This document shows, in pieces, positions 20,101 to 29,798 of a stretch of 64,000 nt of DNA. The stretch's first letter is position 1. Each line of letters opens with the position of its first letter. A program made the translations under genes and the position numbers. The DNA is taken from contig NZ_SRLD01000005.1 in assembly GCF_004745955.1 (NCBI RefSeq), positions 62,001 to 126,000 on the forward strand, read 5' to 3'. This DNA comes from Hymenobacter elongatus. GTDB lineage: Bacteria; Bacteroidota; Bacteroidia; Cytophagales; Hymenobacteraceae. The notes under the pieces are model-generated. The model saw only the letters and a list, made by a program, of their open reading frames with translations, ran no database searches and was not told where the DNA came from.

Positions 20101-20805
20101 ATGTCGGCCCACCACCCGCACCCCGAAGACCACCTGACCAGCTCGGCGATGCTGCAGGATATCGTTATTGGCCTTTCCGATGGCCTCACGGTGCCTTTTG
20201 CCTTGGCGGCCGGCCTGAGTGGGGCCGTGCAGTCGTCGGCATTGGTAATTACGGCGGGGCTGGCCGAAATCGTGGCCGGCTCCATTGCTATGGGCTTGGG
20301 CGGGTATCTGGCAGGCCGCACCGAAGTGGAGCACTACGAGGCCGAGTTGGCCCGCGAGCAGCGCGAAGTACGGGAAGTGCCCGAAGTAGAGCGGGCCGAA
20401 GTGCGCGACCTGCTGGCCGAAATCGGCTTGTCGGAAACCACCCGGGAGCTGGCCGTCCGGGAGCTTACCGCCGACCCCGAGCAGTGGGTGAAGTTTATGA
20501 TGAAGTATGAGCTGGGCCTCGAAAAGCCCGACCCCAGGCAAGCGCCCAAAAGTGCGGCCACCATCAGCCTGGCCTACGCTGTGGGCGGCCTGATTCCGCT
20601 GAGCGCCTACTTCGTGACGGACACGCCCACGCAGGGCCTGCTGTGGTCGGCGGTGATTACGCTGGTGTGCCTGTTGCTGTTTGGCTACCTTAAAAGCCGG
20701 CTGACGGGACAGCCACCCATTGCGGGAGCCCTCAAAATGGCAAGCGTCGGGGCCTTGGCAGCCGGCGCTGCTTTCTTTGTGGCCCGGCAGATTAGCGGGG
20801 AATAA
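20101..20805 (+). CDS. VIT1/CCC1-family iron/manganese transporter
   Basis: 234 residues from the ATG at 20101 (MSAHHPHPEDHLTSSAMLQD); the open frame upstream runs antisense through dps and is not used. The VIT signature IVIGLSDGLTVPFALAAGLS marks the first membrane helix; helices two to five lie near ALVITAGLAEIVAGSIAMGL and in the C-terminal half. Between helices two and three is the charged cytoplasmic Glu-rich loop (EVEHYEAELAREQREVREVP) that in the family binds metal before transport. It probably exports or sequesters Fe2+ or Mn2+. Divergent from dps, which fits a shared role in limiting free iron. Confidence 0.9.
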   Translation: MSAHHPHPEDHLTSSAMLQDIVIGLSDGLTVPFALAAGLSGAVQSSALVITAGLAEIVAGSIAMGLGGYLAGRTEVEHYEAELAREQREVREVPEVERAEVRDLLAEIGLSETTRELAVRELTADPEQWVKFMMKYELGLEKPDPRQAPKSAATISLAYAVGGLIPLSAYFVTDTPTQGLLWSAVITLVCLLLFGYLKSRLTGQPPIAGALKMASVGALAAGAAFFVARQISGE

Positions 20806-20928
20806 AGAACCGGGGCAACCCGCGGGCTACCGTACAGTAACTTATTACCCCGAGGTGGCAACGATGCCCGGGATGCGGACAGCAGCACGACAACGGCTTT
20901 TCTTTCGCAAACGACCACACATTCTTTT

Positions 20929-21453
20929 ATGGCCTTCCCTTTTTTTGGCGACGACAAATCGAAAATCGCGCAGATGCTGGCTACGCTGCCCCAGCAGGGC
21001 CGCGTGGAGTGGATTGGTATCCGGCCGGTGCGGCGCGAGCCGCTGGTAGCGCTGGCCGAAGTAGAGGTGCTGACCGATGCCTGCCTGCGCGGCGACCACG
21101 CCCGCGTGAAAGCCGGGGGCAAGCGGCAGGTAACGCTGCTCCAGCACGAGCATTTGACGGCCGTAGCCGGCTTTCTGGGCCAGGCGGCCCCCATTAGCCC
21201 CGACCGCCTGCGCCGCAACCTCGTCGTGAGTGGCGTGAACCTGCTGGCGCTAAAGAACCGGCACATCAGGCTGGGCGAGGAAGTGGTACTGGAAATTACG
21301 GGCGAGTGCCACCCCTGCTCACGCATGGAGGAAGAGCTGGGGGCCGGGGGCTACAACGCCATGCGCGGCCACGGCGGCCTCACGGCTCGCATTGTGCAGG
21401 GCGGCCTGCTGCGCGTAGGCGACGTGGTGCGGATTTTGGAAAAAGCTGACTAA
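20929..21453 (+). CDS. MOSC domain protein
   Basis: 174 residues. The MOSC beta-barrel is recognisable from RRNLVVSGVNLLALKNRHIR, then the conserved Cys region ITGECHPCSRMEEELGAGGY and MRGHGGLTARIVQGG. The single Cys in the HPCSR turn is the residue that in MOSC proteins carries sulfur or the molybdenum cofactor. Relatives such as YiiM reduce N-hydroxylated bases; others handle Moco. No molybdopterin genes lie nearby. It is cytoplasmic and lies 123 nt downstream of the VIT gene, on the same strand. The exact reaction is unknown. Confidence 0.85.
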   Translation: MAFPFFGDDKSKIAQMLATLPQQGRVEWIGIRPVRREPLVALAEVEVLTDACLRGDHARVKAGGKRQVTLLQHEHLTAVAGFLGQAAPISPDRLRRNLVVSGVNLLALKNRHIRLGEEVVLEITGECHPCSRMEEELGAGGYNAMRGHGGLTARIVQGGLLRVGDVVRILEKAD

Positions 21454-21483
21454 ATCGTTGTTTGCGTTAGCAGTTAAAGCGCT

Positions 21484-21585
21484 CCGAACGATGTAGAGAC
21501 GCCTGCTTGCGTCTTAATCGTTGCTGACGTTGCAACGGGTATCGTTCAACGATGAGACGCAAATAGGCATCTCTACATCGTTCGG
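21484..21585. repeat. Palindromic element with B core
   Basis: CCGAACGATGTAGAGACGCC at the left is matched by the inverted copy ending at 21585. The inner GTAGAGACGC/GCGTCTT and GAGACGC/GCATCTCTAC pairs are the B core. It abuts the element at 21616. Confidence 0.7.
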
Positions 21586-21615
21586 ACGACTCGGGAAACT
21601 ACCTCAAACCGCTAC

Positions 21616-21761
21616 TAGCGCGGTTTCGGGTCCCGTGTACGGAGCAGCAGTAGCGCGAACTTTGTAGTTCGCGTCGCCGCGCCGATAGAACGACTGCGAA
21701 CGGCACGGGGACGCGAACTACACAGTTCGCGCTACTAGCCATTGACCTCGAAACCGCTCTA
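21616..21761. repeat. Modular palindromic element, T1 ends with A core
   Basis: The left end TAGCGCGGTTTCGG (21616-21629) is matched by CGAAACCGCTCTA (21749-21761). The core 21650-21735 begins GTAGCGCGAACTTTGTAGTT and ends with its near complement. With the element at 21484 it fills the 371-bp gap between the MOSC and rhodanese genes; nothing else was seen there. Confidence 0.8.
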
Positions 21762-21824
21762 ACGTAGCAGTAGTAATTCAACAACCGCAGCGAGCTGCTG
21801 CGTTGCTGACAGGACGTTTTCTCT

Positions 21825-22688
21825 CTATGTATGGTCCACACGCCCTGGTGCGTCGCCGGTAGCCAGCGGGAAAGCATTGCGCGACCATTCACTCCAGGAG
21901 CCCACGTACAGCTTGGGCACCGCCAGCCCGGCCCGCGCAAATGCCAGCAGCGTGTGGCAGGCCGTGACGCCGGAGCCGCAATGCACGATAGCCTGTTCTG
22001 GGGGCTGACCGGTTAGCAGCGCCTGGTATTTTTCGCGCAGAGCAGCGGGCGGCAGGAAGCGGCCTTCCGCGTCGAGGTTGGTGCTGAAGGGCACGTTTAT
22101 GGCCCCCGGAATGTGCCCCGCCACCAGATCAATCGGCTCCGACTCTCCCCGGTAGCGGAAAGCTTCGCGCACGTCGATAATTAAGCTTTCCCCGCTTTCG
22201 GAGGCGTGGCGCACTTCTTCGGTAGAAGCCAAGGGCCGCTGCCAGCCGCTGCCCGGATATGGCGGCACGGCGGCCGGCTGCTCTACGGCGCTGCTTGTGG
22301 GCTCGCCTGCAGCCAGCGCCGCCGCCAGACCGCCATCCAGCACCCGCACGGCGGCGTGGCCGGCGCTGGCGAGCAGCCACCAGAAGCGCGCCGCCGCGTT
22401 GGCTCCATTCTTATCGTCGTACACGACCACCGATGTGCTGGGGCCAATGCCGAGCTGCCCGAGCAGCCGGGCGAAGTCGGCGAAGGGCGGCAGCGGGTGG
22501 CGGCCCCCGTGGGCGGCGTTGTCGGTGGGGCGGGCCAGGTCGGTTTCCAGATCTACGAACAGCGCCCCCGGCAGGTGCCCGGCCTGGTAGCGCGCACGAG
22601 CCTCGGGGCCGGCGCGGGCATCAATCAGGACTACAGGTTCGGCGGGCGGGAGTTGCCGCAATTCTTCGGCGGTTATAAGGGACTGCAT
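21825..22688 (-). CDS. Sulfurtransferase, two rhodanese domains (SseA-like)
   Basis: 287 residues from the ATG at 22688 (MQSLITAEELRQLPPAEPVV). The N-terminal rhodanese domain (about 5-125) is inactive-type; the C-terminal one (about 155-280) carries the active Cys in VHCGSGVTACHTLLAFARAG. The CGSGVTA loop is the 3-mercaptopyruvate sulfurtransferase type rather than thiosulfate type. LIDARAGPEARARYQAGHLP and VAGHIPGAINVPFSTNLD mark the domains. It moves a sulfur atom from 3-mercaptopyruvate to a thiol acceptor. No operon partners: flanked by palindromic elements on both sides. Confidence 0.92.
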   Translation of the reverse strand: MQSLITAEELRQLPPAEPVVLIDARAGPEARARYQAGHLPGALFVDLETDLARPTDNAAHGGRHPLPPFADFARLLGQLGIGPSTSVVVYDDKNGANAAARFWWLLASAGHAAVRVLDGGLAAALAAGEPTSSAVEQPAAVPPYPGSGWQRPLASTEEVRHASESGESLIIDVREAFRYRGESEPIDLVAGHIPGAINVPFSTNLDAEGRFLPPAALREKYQALLTGQPPEQAIVHCGSGVTACHTLLAFARAGLAVPKLYVGSWSEWSRNAFPLATGDAPGRVDHT

Positions 22689-22910
22689 AAGTGGGGCGGC
22701 TGCATGAGTGAAAGGCCAGGTCGCGGGAGTAAACGCGCTGCTCAAGATAAGCGAGTTTGGGCAGCCAGTGGACTGGGAAAGTGGGTTGGGGAAGTTAGCC
22801 AGCTGGCTTTGGCAGCTGCCTGCTGCCGCAATTCATCTGCTACTGCTGCTGCGGCAGGCATCATGGTGCATCTGGCGTCCACCTAAAAGAACCACCTTTA
22901 CCACCAAACC

Positions 22911-22999
22911 AGAGCGGTTCTCGGGGGTCTATGGCTAGTAGCGCGAACTGTGTAGTTCGCGCTACTGCTGCTCCGTACACGGAATCCGAAACCGCTCTA
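22911..22999. repeat. Short modular element, T1 ends with minimal A core
   Basis: AGAGCGGTTCTCGG at 22911 is matched by CCGAAACCGCTCTA ending at 22999. The core is just GTAGCGCGAAC and GTTCGCGCTAC around a short loop (22938-22965), so the long inner arm of the A core has been lost. Confidence 0.75.
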
Positions 23000-23232
23000 A
23001 GTCTGGTTACCACTGCGGGGAGAGATGCTTCGACTGTGCGGACGCCAGATCAGGCAGGATACGTTCTTTTCCAACAACCTCAGCACGCGAGATGCCTCGG
23101 CTTCGCCCGGCATGACGTTCTTAAGTGGCGGGACGTTCTTTTTACATCAACAACGGCAGCAAGCGGGTCGCTTCGACCTGGCCGACTGCCAGCTCTACCC
23201 AAATCTGAACGGCTACGCCACCCGCCTGCTGG
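23000..23232. other. Gap with decayed C and D cores
   Basis: 23000-23069 resembles the C core (ACCACTGCGGGGAGAGATGC ... CGGACGCCAGATCAGGCAGG), and 23086-23125 resembles the right half of the D core of the element at 39494 (CGCGAGATGCCTCGGC, then GACGTTCTT). No gene was recognised. Confidence 0.4.
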
Positions 23233-24021
23233 CTAGTCCTGCTGCGACGGCAGATGCTCGGAGGCGGGGGTGCCGGTGCGGTTGGGAAGACGGAATACCA
23301 CGGCCAGCACCACGTTGTTTTTGGCGGCCGTGCGCTGCGGCACCAGCTGGCCTTTGGTGAGGGCGGCGGGCGAGTAATTGGCCTGATGGAGCCACCCCGC
23401 CTGCACCGTCAGGCGGCGGCTGAACTGGTAGCCGACGCCGGCGTACACGCGGTTGCGCTCCAGAACCGGGCCTTTCGGGTTGATGAATATCTCATCGTAG
23501 ACGGACAGAAACACCGTGTTATCGGTAATAGTCTGCTTGTTCAGCGGCAGGAAGGCGTTGAGGCGGTAGCGCAGGCGGTTGCGGGTTTCGCTGCTGTCGG
23601 CGCGGTAGGCAAACCAGCGCTGCTCCACCCGGTAGCGGTGCTCCACTTTCAGGCGGCTCATATATTGGCTCAGCACCATTTGCAGCCACACGCGCTTTTC
23701 CACGCTCAGGGGGCCGGCGCGCAGGTCGCGGTAGTCGGATGTGGCATAGCGCCCGCCGGCCAGCATCAGGGTGAAGTTCTTGTCGAGGTCGTAGCTCAGG
23801 CCCGCTTTCAGCTCGTTGTAAAAATACTGGCGCGCGACCCCATTGTTGCGGGCCTGCACCTCGGCGTAGCCGCCCCATTTGCGCTCGGCGGTGCTCGGCA
23901 GCAGCACCGTCCCGATCAGCCAGCTGCCCCAGGAGCCGGGCGTCTGGGCCCGGGCGGCGGGGCTGCTGCCGGCAATGACCAGGGCGGTAGCCAGCGCCGA
24001 AAGGAGTACTTGTTTATGCAT
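23233..24021 (-). CDS. DUF2490 outer-membrane beta-barrel protein
   Basis: 262 residues from the ATG at 24021 (MHKQVLLSALATALVIAGSS). The signal peptide is cleaved near RAQTPGSW. The mature chain alternates polar and aromatic residues as in transmembrane strands (LKVEHRYRVEQRWFAYRADS, RLRYRLNAFLPLNKQTI), with the usual VYDEIFINPKGPVLERNRVY stretch. DUF2490 proteins are outer-membrane barrels of unknown function. It lies alone between repeats; upstream a 16-bp perfect inverted repeat (24105-24147) may act on its promoter. Length matches the family. Confidence 0.82.
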   Translation of the reverse strand: MHKQVLLSALATALVIAGSSPAARAQTPGSWGSWLIGTVLLPSTAERKWGGYAEVQARNNGVARQYFYNELKAGLSYDLDKNFTLMLAGGRYATSDYRDLRAGPLSVEKRVWLQMVLSQYMSRLKVEHRYRVEQRWFAYRADSSETRNRLRYRLNAFLPLNKQTITDNTVFLSVYDEIFINPKGPVLERNRVYAGVGYQFSRRLTVQAGWLHQANYSPAALTKGQLVPQRTAAKNNVVLAVVFRLPNRTGTPASEHLPSQQD

Positions 24022-24104
24022 TGTAGAGCGGATGGGGCAGTGCGGCACGGCGGGAAAACGCCTTACGGCCTCGTAGGCGGCTTGGGTAGGCAAAGGCTGA
24101 AACT

Positions 24105-24147
24105 GCCACATGGGCATACTTCGCGAAGCTGAGTATGCCCATGTGGC
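24105..24147. repeat. Inverted repeat, 16-bp arms
   Basis: GCCACATGGGCATACT (24105-24120) and its exact complement (24132-24147) surround 11 nt containing TTCGCGAAG-like sequence. It lies 84 nt upstream of the DUF2490 start. It may be an operator, a terminator or another short element. Confidence 0.5.
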
Positions 24148-24215
24148 TAGTGTAGGAAAAAAAGCGTCCCCGAACCGCGCCGACCCACACTATCCTGGGG
24201 TCGTTAGCCGCCGCT

Positions 24216-24303
24216 TAGGGCGGTTTCGAGGTCAATGTACAGGATGTGGAGACGCGACCCTTCGCGTCTCTACACCCTGTACATTGACCTCGAAACCGCC
24301 CTA
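24216..24303. repeat. Modular element, perfect 28-bp T1 ends with short B core; supplies a stop codon
   Basis: The ends (24216-24243 and 24276-24303) begin TAGGGCGGTTTCGAGG and are exact complements. The B core is GTGGAGACGCGACCC/TTCGCGTCTCTAC (24246-24273). The CTA at 24301-24303 is the terminal base triplet of the element and, on the minus strand, the TAG stop of the NHL gene. Confidence 0.85.
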
Positions 24304-25371
24304 GTTCTTCCTAATAACGCGGATATGACTTCCCACCCGCTGCGTGACGTAGAGCGTGCCCTCCGCAGTGCTGATGATACCACGGGGCCGAATAAAGTGC
24401 GCCGTGTTGGCCGGGCCGTCGGCGAAGCCATACTGACCGGTGCCGGCAAACCTGCTGACCACGCCCGTCGGGCTGATCTGGCGGATGTGGTTGTTCGCCT
24501 CATCAGCCACGTAGAGCGTGCCCTGGGCATCGACGGCTACCCCAGTCGGCTGGTCGAACTGGGCCGTGGCGGCCGGGCCCAGGGCAGAGCCAGGCTGGCC
24601 GCTACCCGCTACGGTAGTCACCACACCGGCCGGGCTGATTTTGCGGATCCGATGATTTTGCGGATCCGCGACAAATACGTTGTTCTGGGCATCAAGGCAC
24701 AGACCGCTGATGAACAGAAACCGGGCGGAAGTGCCGGGGCCATCGGCGAAACCCGGGTGGTCGGCTGAGCCCGCCAGGATGCTGACTGCGCCCGTCGGGC
24801 TGATTTTATACACGCAGTAGTTGCCGGCATCGCCTACATACAGCGTGCCTTGCGCATCGACGACCAGGCTGGTCGGCAACTCAAACTGCGTGTTGGGGGC
24901 TACGGTCGTGACAATACCGGCCGGACTGATTTTGCGCACCCGGTAGTTGCCAAAATCGGCCACGTACACAGCGCCTTGGGCATCGACGGCCACCCCGGAC
25001 GGCTGGCGAAACATGGCCTGGGCAACGGGACCATCGACGTAGCCGCCCTGGTCGCGACCCACCGGGCCGCTGCCGGCTAGGGTCGTCACGACGCCGGCCG
25101 GGCTGATTTTGCGAATGCGCTGGTTGTTGGTATCGGCCACGTACACATTGCCCTGGGCATCGACGGCTAGCCCGGCGGGAACATCAAAGGCGGCCGCTGC
25201 GCCTGTGCCATCGGCATACCCAAAGCCGGTAGTGCCCGCCAGGATAGTCACGTTATGAGTTGCGGCCAGCGGCATGGGCGCCGGTACCGGAAGCGGAGTG
25301 TTGTCTTTACAGCCGGCAACAACCAGCAGGGATAAAGCAATCAGCAAACGAGGAGCGGGAACAGATAGCAT
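24301..25371 (-). CDS. NHL-repeat lipoprotein
   Basis: 356 residues. The lipoprotein signal MLSVPAPRLLIALSLLVVAG ends with Cys21 (VAGCKDN). Six NHL repeats of about 55 residues follow, each with P.G.AVDAQG..YVAD..N..IRKISP.G and VVTTLAG, for example AVDAQGNVYVADTNNQRIRK. They fold as a beta propeller; such proteins bind ligands or partners in the periplasm or on the surface. The TAG stop is part of the palindromic element at 24216-24303. No neighbours on the strand. Binding partner unknown. Confidence 0.85.
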   Translation of the reverse strand: MLSVPAPRLLIALSLLVVAGCKDNTPLPVPAPMPLAATHNVTILAGTTGFGYADGTGAAAAFDVPAGLAVDAQGNVYVADTNNQRIRKISPAGVVTTLAGSGPVGRDQGGYVDGPVAQAMFRQPSGVAVDAQGAVYVADFGNYRVRKISPAGIVTTVAPNTQFELPTSLVVDAQGTLYVGDAGNYCVYKISPTGAVSILAGSADHPGFADGPGTSARFLFISGLCLDAQNNVFVADPQNHRIRKISPAGVVTTVAGSGQPGSALGPAATAQFDQPTGVAVDAQGTLYVADEANNHIRQISPTGVVSRFAGTGQYGFADGPANTAHFIRPRGIISTAEGTLYVTQRVGSHIRVIRKN

Positions 25372-25699
25372 AGAGAGTAGTAAAAATGATGGGGACGAAG
25401 GTAAGCACGCGGTGGTAAGAACGGGCGTCTAATTTGCCGGGAGGTCAGTGTAGTAGCGCGGTACCTCCTGATGTGCCTCACCCCGGCCGCATCTGCCTCA
25501 CCCCCGGCCCCTCCCCCGGGGAGAGGGGAGCCTGACGCCATTTTTGTGTGTAGCAGCGTCGGCTTGTGCCAACGCATCTGCTACCCAATTATTATATCTT
25601 ACCAGGGCCTTGGAGTAGCCGCTGCGCGGGACTCAACCCAGAAGTTGCGCCCGGCACCGTTCGCGCCGCCTTTTCCGCTTATCTTCCCGCCCTGGACCA
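25372..25699. other. Intergenic region 5' of the NHL gene
   Basis: It holds no gene. A GC-rich hairpin (CCCCTCCCCCGGGGAGAGGGG, about 25505-25528) resembles the common Bacteroidota CCCCTCC repeat. Confidence 0.4.
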
Positions 25700-25844
25700 C
25701 ATCCGAAGTTCGTGTACAGGATGTAGAGACGTGCCCCTTCGCGTCTCCATGTTGAACGACAGGTTAGCGCAACAATGTCAGCAACGATTGAGACGCGAAG
25801 GGTCGCGTCTCTACACCCTGTACATTGACCTCGAAACCGCCCTA
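25700..25844. repeat. Modular element, T1 right end with B core (left end decayed)
   Basis: The right end CTCGAAACCGCCCTA (to 25844) is identical to that at 24303, and GTGTACAGGATGTAGAGACG on the left keeps only the inner part of the end. The B core spans 25723-25814 with loop sequence GAACGACAGG. It lies just upstream of the RM gene and may hold part of its leader. Confidence 0.75.
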
Positions 25845-25873
25845 ATTCTTACTTACCAATTCCTACTTATCCC

Positions 25874-28800
25874 GTGACCTATCCCGACTTCGCCGCCCGC
25901 TGGCGCAACTCCGGCGGTGCCGAGCGCGCCAACTACGGCCTCTTCCTGCAGGACCTCTGCGACTTACTTCAAGTCCCCAAACCCGACCCGACCACCGACA
26001 CCGCCTCCCAGGACCAGTACGTGCTGGAGCGCGCCGTACAGTTCCAGGACGGCCCCAAAAAGAGCACCGGCCGCATCGACCTCTATAAGCGCGGCTGCTT
26101 TATCCTGGAAACCAAGCAGGGCACCGACTCGCCCGACGCCCAGCAAAAGGCCGAGAAGTCGGACCGCGCAGAGTTGGGCCTGACCGCCGAAAAGCGCCGC
26201 AAGGGCCACGCCCTGCGCGGCTCCGTGAAGTGGGAGCAGATGATGCAGGCCGCCCGCCAGCAGGCCCTGGGCTACGTGCGCGCCCTGCCGCCCGACGAGC
26301 CCCGGCCCCTGTTCGTGCTGGTGGTGGACGTGGGCTACTGCATTGATGTGTACTCGAACTTTGCCCAGGTCGGCGACGCTTTCGTGCCCTTCCCCGACCA
26401 GGGCAGCTTCCGCCTGCCGCTGGCCGCCCTGGCCGACGAGGCCACCCGCACGCTGCTGCGCCAGGTGTGGCAGGCGCCCCGCGAGCTGGACCCCAGCCGC
26501 CGCGCCGCCCGCGTCACGCGGGAGCTGGCCGGCTACCTGGCCGGCGTGTCGGCCCAGCTGGAACGGGCCGGGCACCCGGCCGAGGTGGTGGCCCAGTTCC
26601 TGATGCGCTGCCTGTTCACGATGTTCTCCGAGGACGTGGGCCTGATTCCCAAAGCCAGCTTCACGGGCATGCTGCGCACCTACGCCGCGCCCGAGCTGCG
26701 CGAGTTTCTGCCCGATGCCCTGCGCGGCCTCTGGGCCACCATGGACACCGGCGGCTTCTCCCCCGACCTGAAGGCCCGCCTGCGCCGCTTCAACGGCAAG
26801 CTCTTTCACGACGCCACCGCCCTGCCCCTCACCGCCGACCAGACGGCCCTGCTGCTCAAAGCCGCCGAGGCCGACTGGACCGCCGTGGAGCCCGCCATCT
26901 TCGGCACCCTGCTGGAACGGGCGCTGGACCCCAAGGAGCGCCACAGCCTGGGCGCCCACTACACCCCGCGCCGCTACGTGGAGCGCCTGGTGCTGCCCAC
27001 CGTGCTGGAGCCCCTGCGCCGCGAGTGGACCGCCGCCCAGGCCGCCAGCGCCCGCCGCCTCGACGAAAACCAGCCCAAGGAGGCCCGCCAGGAGCTGGTG
27101 CGCTTCCTCACCCGCCTCACCTCGCTGCGCATCCTGGACCCCGCCTGCGGCTCCGGCAACTTCCTCTACGTGACCCTGGAGCACCTCAAGCGCCTCGAAG
27201 GCGAGGTGCTGGCCGCCATCAACAGCTTCGGGCAGACGGGCCTGCTCGATTTGGGCGGGGGCACCACCGTGAGCCCGCGGCAGCTGCTGGGCCTGGAGCT
27301 GAACCCGCGCGCGGCCGCCATTGCCGACGTGGTGCTGCGCATCGGCTACCTGCAATGGCACCTGCGCACCCACGGCATCACCCAGCTCGCGGAGCCCCTG
27401 CTGGATGAGTACCAGAACATCCGCCAGCAGGATGCCGCCCTGCGCCACGACGCGCCCACGCCCCGCCTCGATGCCCACGGCCAGCCCGTGACCCGCTGGG
27501 ACGGCACCACCCGCCCGCACCCCGCGACAGGACAGCCCGTGCCCGACGAAACCGCCCGCACGCCCGTGCTCGACTACCCCAACCCCCGCCCCGCCGAGTG
27601 GCCCGAAGCCGATTTCATCGTGGGCAACCCGCCGTTTATTGGTGATAAAGCAATGCGTACAGCTTTGGGCGACGGATATGTAGAAGCACTCCGCAAAGCA
27701 TACAAAGGGCAAGTCCCTGAGTCTGCTGATTTCGTTATGTATTGGTGGTATAATGCCGCTCGTGCTGTTCAAAGTGGCAAATCTGAGAGACTTGGTTTCA
27801 TTACCACCAATTCAATCACGCAGAACTTTAACCGCCGCGTGATGCAGCAATTCTTAGATGCCACAGAATCTAAGTCTCAGCTTTCTCTGGCTATGGCTAT
27901 TCCAGACCATCCTTGGGTTGAAAGCGGCAGTGGAGCAGCCGTGCGCATTGCAATGACTGTGGCAGAACCGGGAGATTCGACTGGCCAGTTGCTTGAAGTG
28001 GCAACCGAAACACCTGATGGCGAAGGCAGTGCTGTAGAATTCACTATTCACGAAGGACGCATCAATGCTGACCTAAGCGTAGGAGCTAATCTTGATGAAG
28101 CCCGTCCAATTGAAAGCAATGCGGGTCTTGCAAACGTTGGGGTAGGTCTTTATGGTGGAGGTTTTCTTGTAACGCATGAAGAAGCAACGGCACTTGGATT
28201 AGGTCGTTACGAAGGATTGGACAAACACATTCGCCCATATATAAGCGGCCGTGACCTTTCGCAAAAATCCCGCGACCTTTTTGTAATAGACCTGTTTGGT
28301 TTATCGCCTGATGAAGTTCTTAACAGATTCCCAGAAGTTTATCAACGTATTGTCGAGCGTGTTAAACCAGAGCGCGACCAAAACAACCGTGCGTCCTATC
28401 GCACCAAATGGTGGATTTTCGGAGAGCCTAGAGCCAACTTTCGGCCTGCTTTGGAAGGATTAAAAACATACATAGGAACCACATACACTTCTCGGCACCG
28501 CATCTTTTCAATCTTAGATGGAAATACAATTGCGGACAATACTATCGTCGCCTTTGCCTTAGATGACGCTTATTATTTAGGCGTAATGTCAAGCAGATTT
28601 CACACCGTTTGGGCTTTTGCGACAGGCAGTTGGCTAGGCGTTGGGAATGACTCTCGTTACAATGCAACTCGTTGTTTCCAACCGTTCCCCTTCCCCGCCG
28701 CCACGCCCGCGCAGCAGGCCCGCATCCGGGAGTTGGCCGAACAGCTCGACGCCCACCGCAAGCGCCAGCAGGCCCAGCACCCCGGCCTCACCCTCACCGA

Positions 28801-29395
28801 CCTCTACAACGTGGTGGAGAAGCTGCGCGCCAGCCAGCCCCTCACCCCCAAAGACCTGACCGTGAACCAGCAGGGCCTGGCCTCCGTGGTCCTCAGCCTG
28901 CACCAGCAGCTCGACGCCGCCGTGGCCGAAGCCTACGCCTGGCCCCCCGCCCTGCCCGACGCCGAGATTCTGACGCGCCTCGTGCGCCTCAACCACGAGC
29001 GGGCCCGCGAAGAGCAGGCCGGGCAAGTGCGCTACCTGCGCCCCGCCTACCAGGCCCCCGAAACCGTGCAGACGACCATAGCCCTGCCCGACGCCGAAAG
29101 CCCAAAGGACGGCGGCAAGCGCCCCTCCTTCCTTCAAGGAGGGGTGGCCGAAGGCCGGGGTAGTCAATCGTTGAACAAGTCGTTGAACGAAGCCCCCCAG
29201 GCCTGGCCCACCGAGCTGGCTCCCCAAATGCAGGCCCTCCGCGACGCCGTGGCCCAGGCCGGCCAGCCCGTGACCGCTGCCCAGGTAGCCGCCCGCTTCA
29301 AGCGCCTCAAAGCCGACAAAGTGGAGCCGTTGCTGGCTACGCTGGCCGCCCTGAGCTTGCTGCGGCAGACGCTGGAAGGGACATACGTGGCGTAG
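25874..29395 (+). CDS. MmeI-like single-chain restriction-modification enzyme (class I SAM DNA methyltransferase)
   Basis: 1173 residues from a GTG start at 25874. N-terminal nuclease-like domain with [18 protein letters not shown] type motif (Asp about residue 66, ExK about 80). A spacer with [15 protein letters not shown] and [17 protein letters not shown] follows. The N6-adenine methyltransferase has motif [21 protein letters not shown] (about 420) and motif [17 protein letters not shown] (about 585). Target recognition lies at about 700-930, and a C-terminal helical tail at about 1030-1173. One polypeptide may both methylate and cut. The segment 27640-28675 is markedly more AT-rich than both flanks, as if the recognition part was replaced by recombination. 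The tail recurs, damaged, at 30297 and 32981. Cleavage activity is not proven. Confidence 0.87.
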   Translation: MTYPDFAARWRNSGGAERANYGLFLQDLCDLLQVPKPDPTTDTASQDQYVLERAVQFQDGPKKSTGRIDLYKRGCFILETKQGTDSPDAQQKAEKSDRAELGLTAEKRRKGHALRGSVKWEQMMQAARQQALGYVRALPPDEPRPLFVLVVDVGYCIDVYSNFAQVGDAFVPFPDQGSFRLPLAALADEATRTLLRQVWQAPRELDPSRRAARVTRELAGYLAGVSAQLERAGHPAEVVAQFLMRCLFTMFSEDVGLIPKASFTGMLRTYAAPELREFLPDALRGLWATMDTGGFSPDLKARLRRFNGKLFHDATALPLTADQTALLLKAAEADWTAVEPAIFGTLLERALDPKERHSLGAHYTPRRYVERLVLPTVLEPLRREWTAAQAASARRLDENQPKEARQELVRFLTRLTSLRILDPACGSGNFLYVTLEHLKRLEGEVLAAINSFGQTGLLDLGGGTTVSPRQLLGLELNPRAAAIADVVLRIGYLQWHLRTHGITQLAEPLLDEYQNIRQQDAALRHDAPTPRLDAHGQPVTRWDGTTRPHPATGQPVPDETARTPVLDYPNPRPAEWPEADFIVGNPPFIGDKAMRTALGDGYVEALRKAYKGQVPESADFVMYWWYNAARAVQSGKSERLGFITTNSITQNFNRRVMQQFLDATESKSQLSLAMAIPDHPWVESGSGAAVRIAMTVAEPGDSTGQLLEVATETPDGEGSAVEFTIHEGRINADLSVGANLDEARPIESNAGLANVGVGLYGGGFLVTHEEATALGLGRYEGLDKHIRPYISGRDLSQKSRDLFVIDLFGLSPDEVLNRFPEVYQRIVERVKPERDQNNRASYRTKWWIFGEPRANFRPALEGLKTYIGTTYTSRHRIFSILDGNTIADNTIVAFALDDAYYLGVMSSRFHTVWAFATGSWLGVGNDSRYNATRCFQPFPFPAATPAQQARIRELAEQLDAHRKRQQAQHPGLTLTDLYNVVEKLRASQPLTPKDLTVNQQGLASVVLSLHQQLDAAVAEAYAWPPALPDAEILTRLVRLNHERAREEQAGQVRYLRPAYQAPETVQTTIALPDAESPKDGGKRPSFLQGGVAEGRGSQSLNKSLNEAPQAWPTELAPQMQALRDAVAQAGQPVTAAQVAARFKRLKADKVEPLLATLAALSLLRQTLEGTYVA

Positions 29396-29442
29396 CTTCC
29401 TTCATCGTTTTCTGATACCCTTTTCTACTCTCGTCTTTTTAC

Positions 29443-29480
29443 GCCACGCTGCCCAAGCCCCACCGCTTGGGCAGCGTGGC
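29443..29480. terminator. Hairpin after the RM gene
   Basis: A perfect 16-bp stem, GCCACGCTGCCCAAGC (29443-29458) with its complement (29465-29480), lies 47 nt past the RM stop. A T run precedes it rather than follows it on the plus strand, so it would work best on the minus strand. It is followed by the T1-like relic TCTAGAGCGGCCCGAAACGG. Confidence 0.55.
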
Positions 29481-29535
29481 TCTAGAGCGGCCCGAAACGG
29501 AGGCAGGAAAAATTGCATTTTAAATACTAACAAAG

Positions 29536-29707
29536 TAGACTTGTTCCTGAATAAAGCGAAACACAAAAAGGCCGTCATGCTGAGCTTGTCGAAGCATCTC
29601 TACCGCAGTGGTACTTAGCATTGCGGTAGAGATGCTTCGACAAGCGGACGCCAGATGAGCATGACAGCCGAATGTTAGCATCGGTTCCTAATTCAGGAAC
29701 AAGTCTA
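29536..29707. repeat. Modular element, T3 ends with C core
   Basis: The 17-bp end TAGACTTGTTCCTGAAT (29536-29552) is exactly complemented at 29691-29707. The C core (29574-29665) begins GTCATGCTGAGC and includes ATCTCTACCGC with its complement and GCGGACGCCAGATGAGCATG. Near-identical ends occur at 34770-34939. Confidence 0.85.
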
Positions 29708-29798
29708 TTATATATATTCAATAAGAATTTGAGCGCCGTCAAGGTGGGAGCTGGTAAGTCCCACGGGGTCCGCGCCGCTACCCTAGCCGTTTCGTACC

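Noticed and set aside
25964..27772. A 602-codon minus-strand frame inside the RM gene
   Set aside because: It is a GC-bias shadow: Gly-, His- and Gln-rich low-complexity sequence. The plus strand carries the methyltransferase motifs.
25874..29395. Reading the RM gene as part of a BREX or DISARM system
   Set aside because: No pglZ, brxC, drmA or helicase genes lie nearby. The single chain with nuclease-like, methyltransferase and recognition parts fits an MmeI-like enzyme.
29443..29480. Strong rho-independent terminator for the RM gene
   Set aside because: The stem is perfect, but the T run lies before it on the plus strand; it was kept only as a hairpin.
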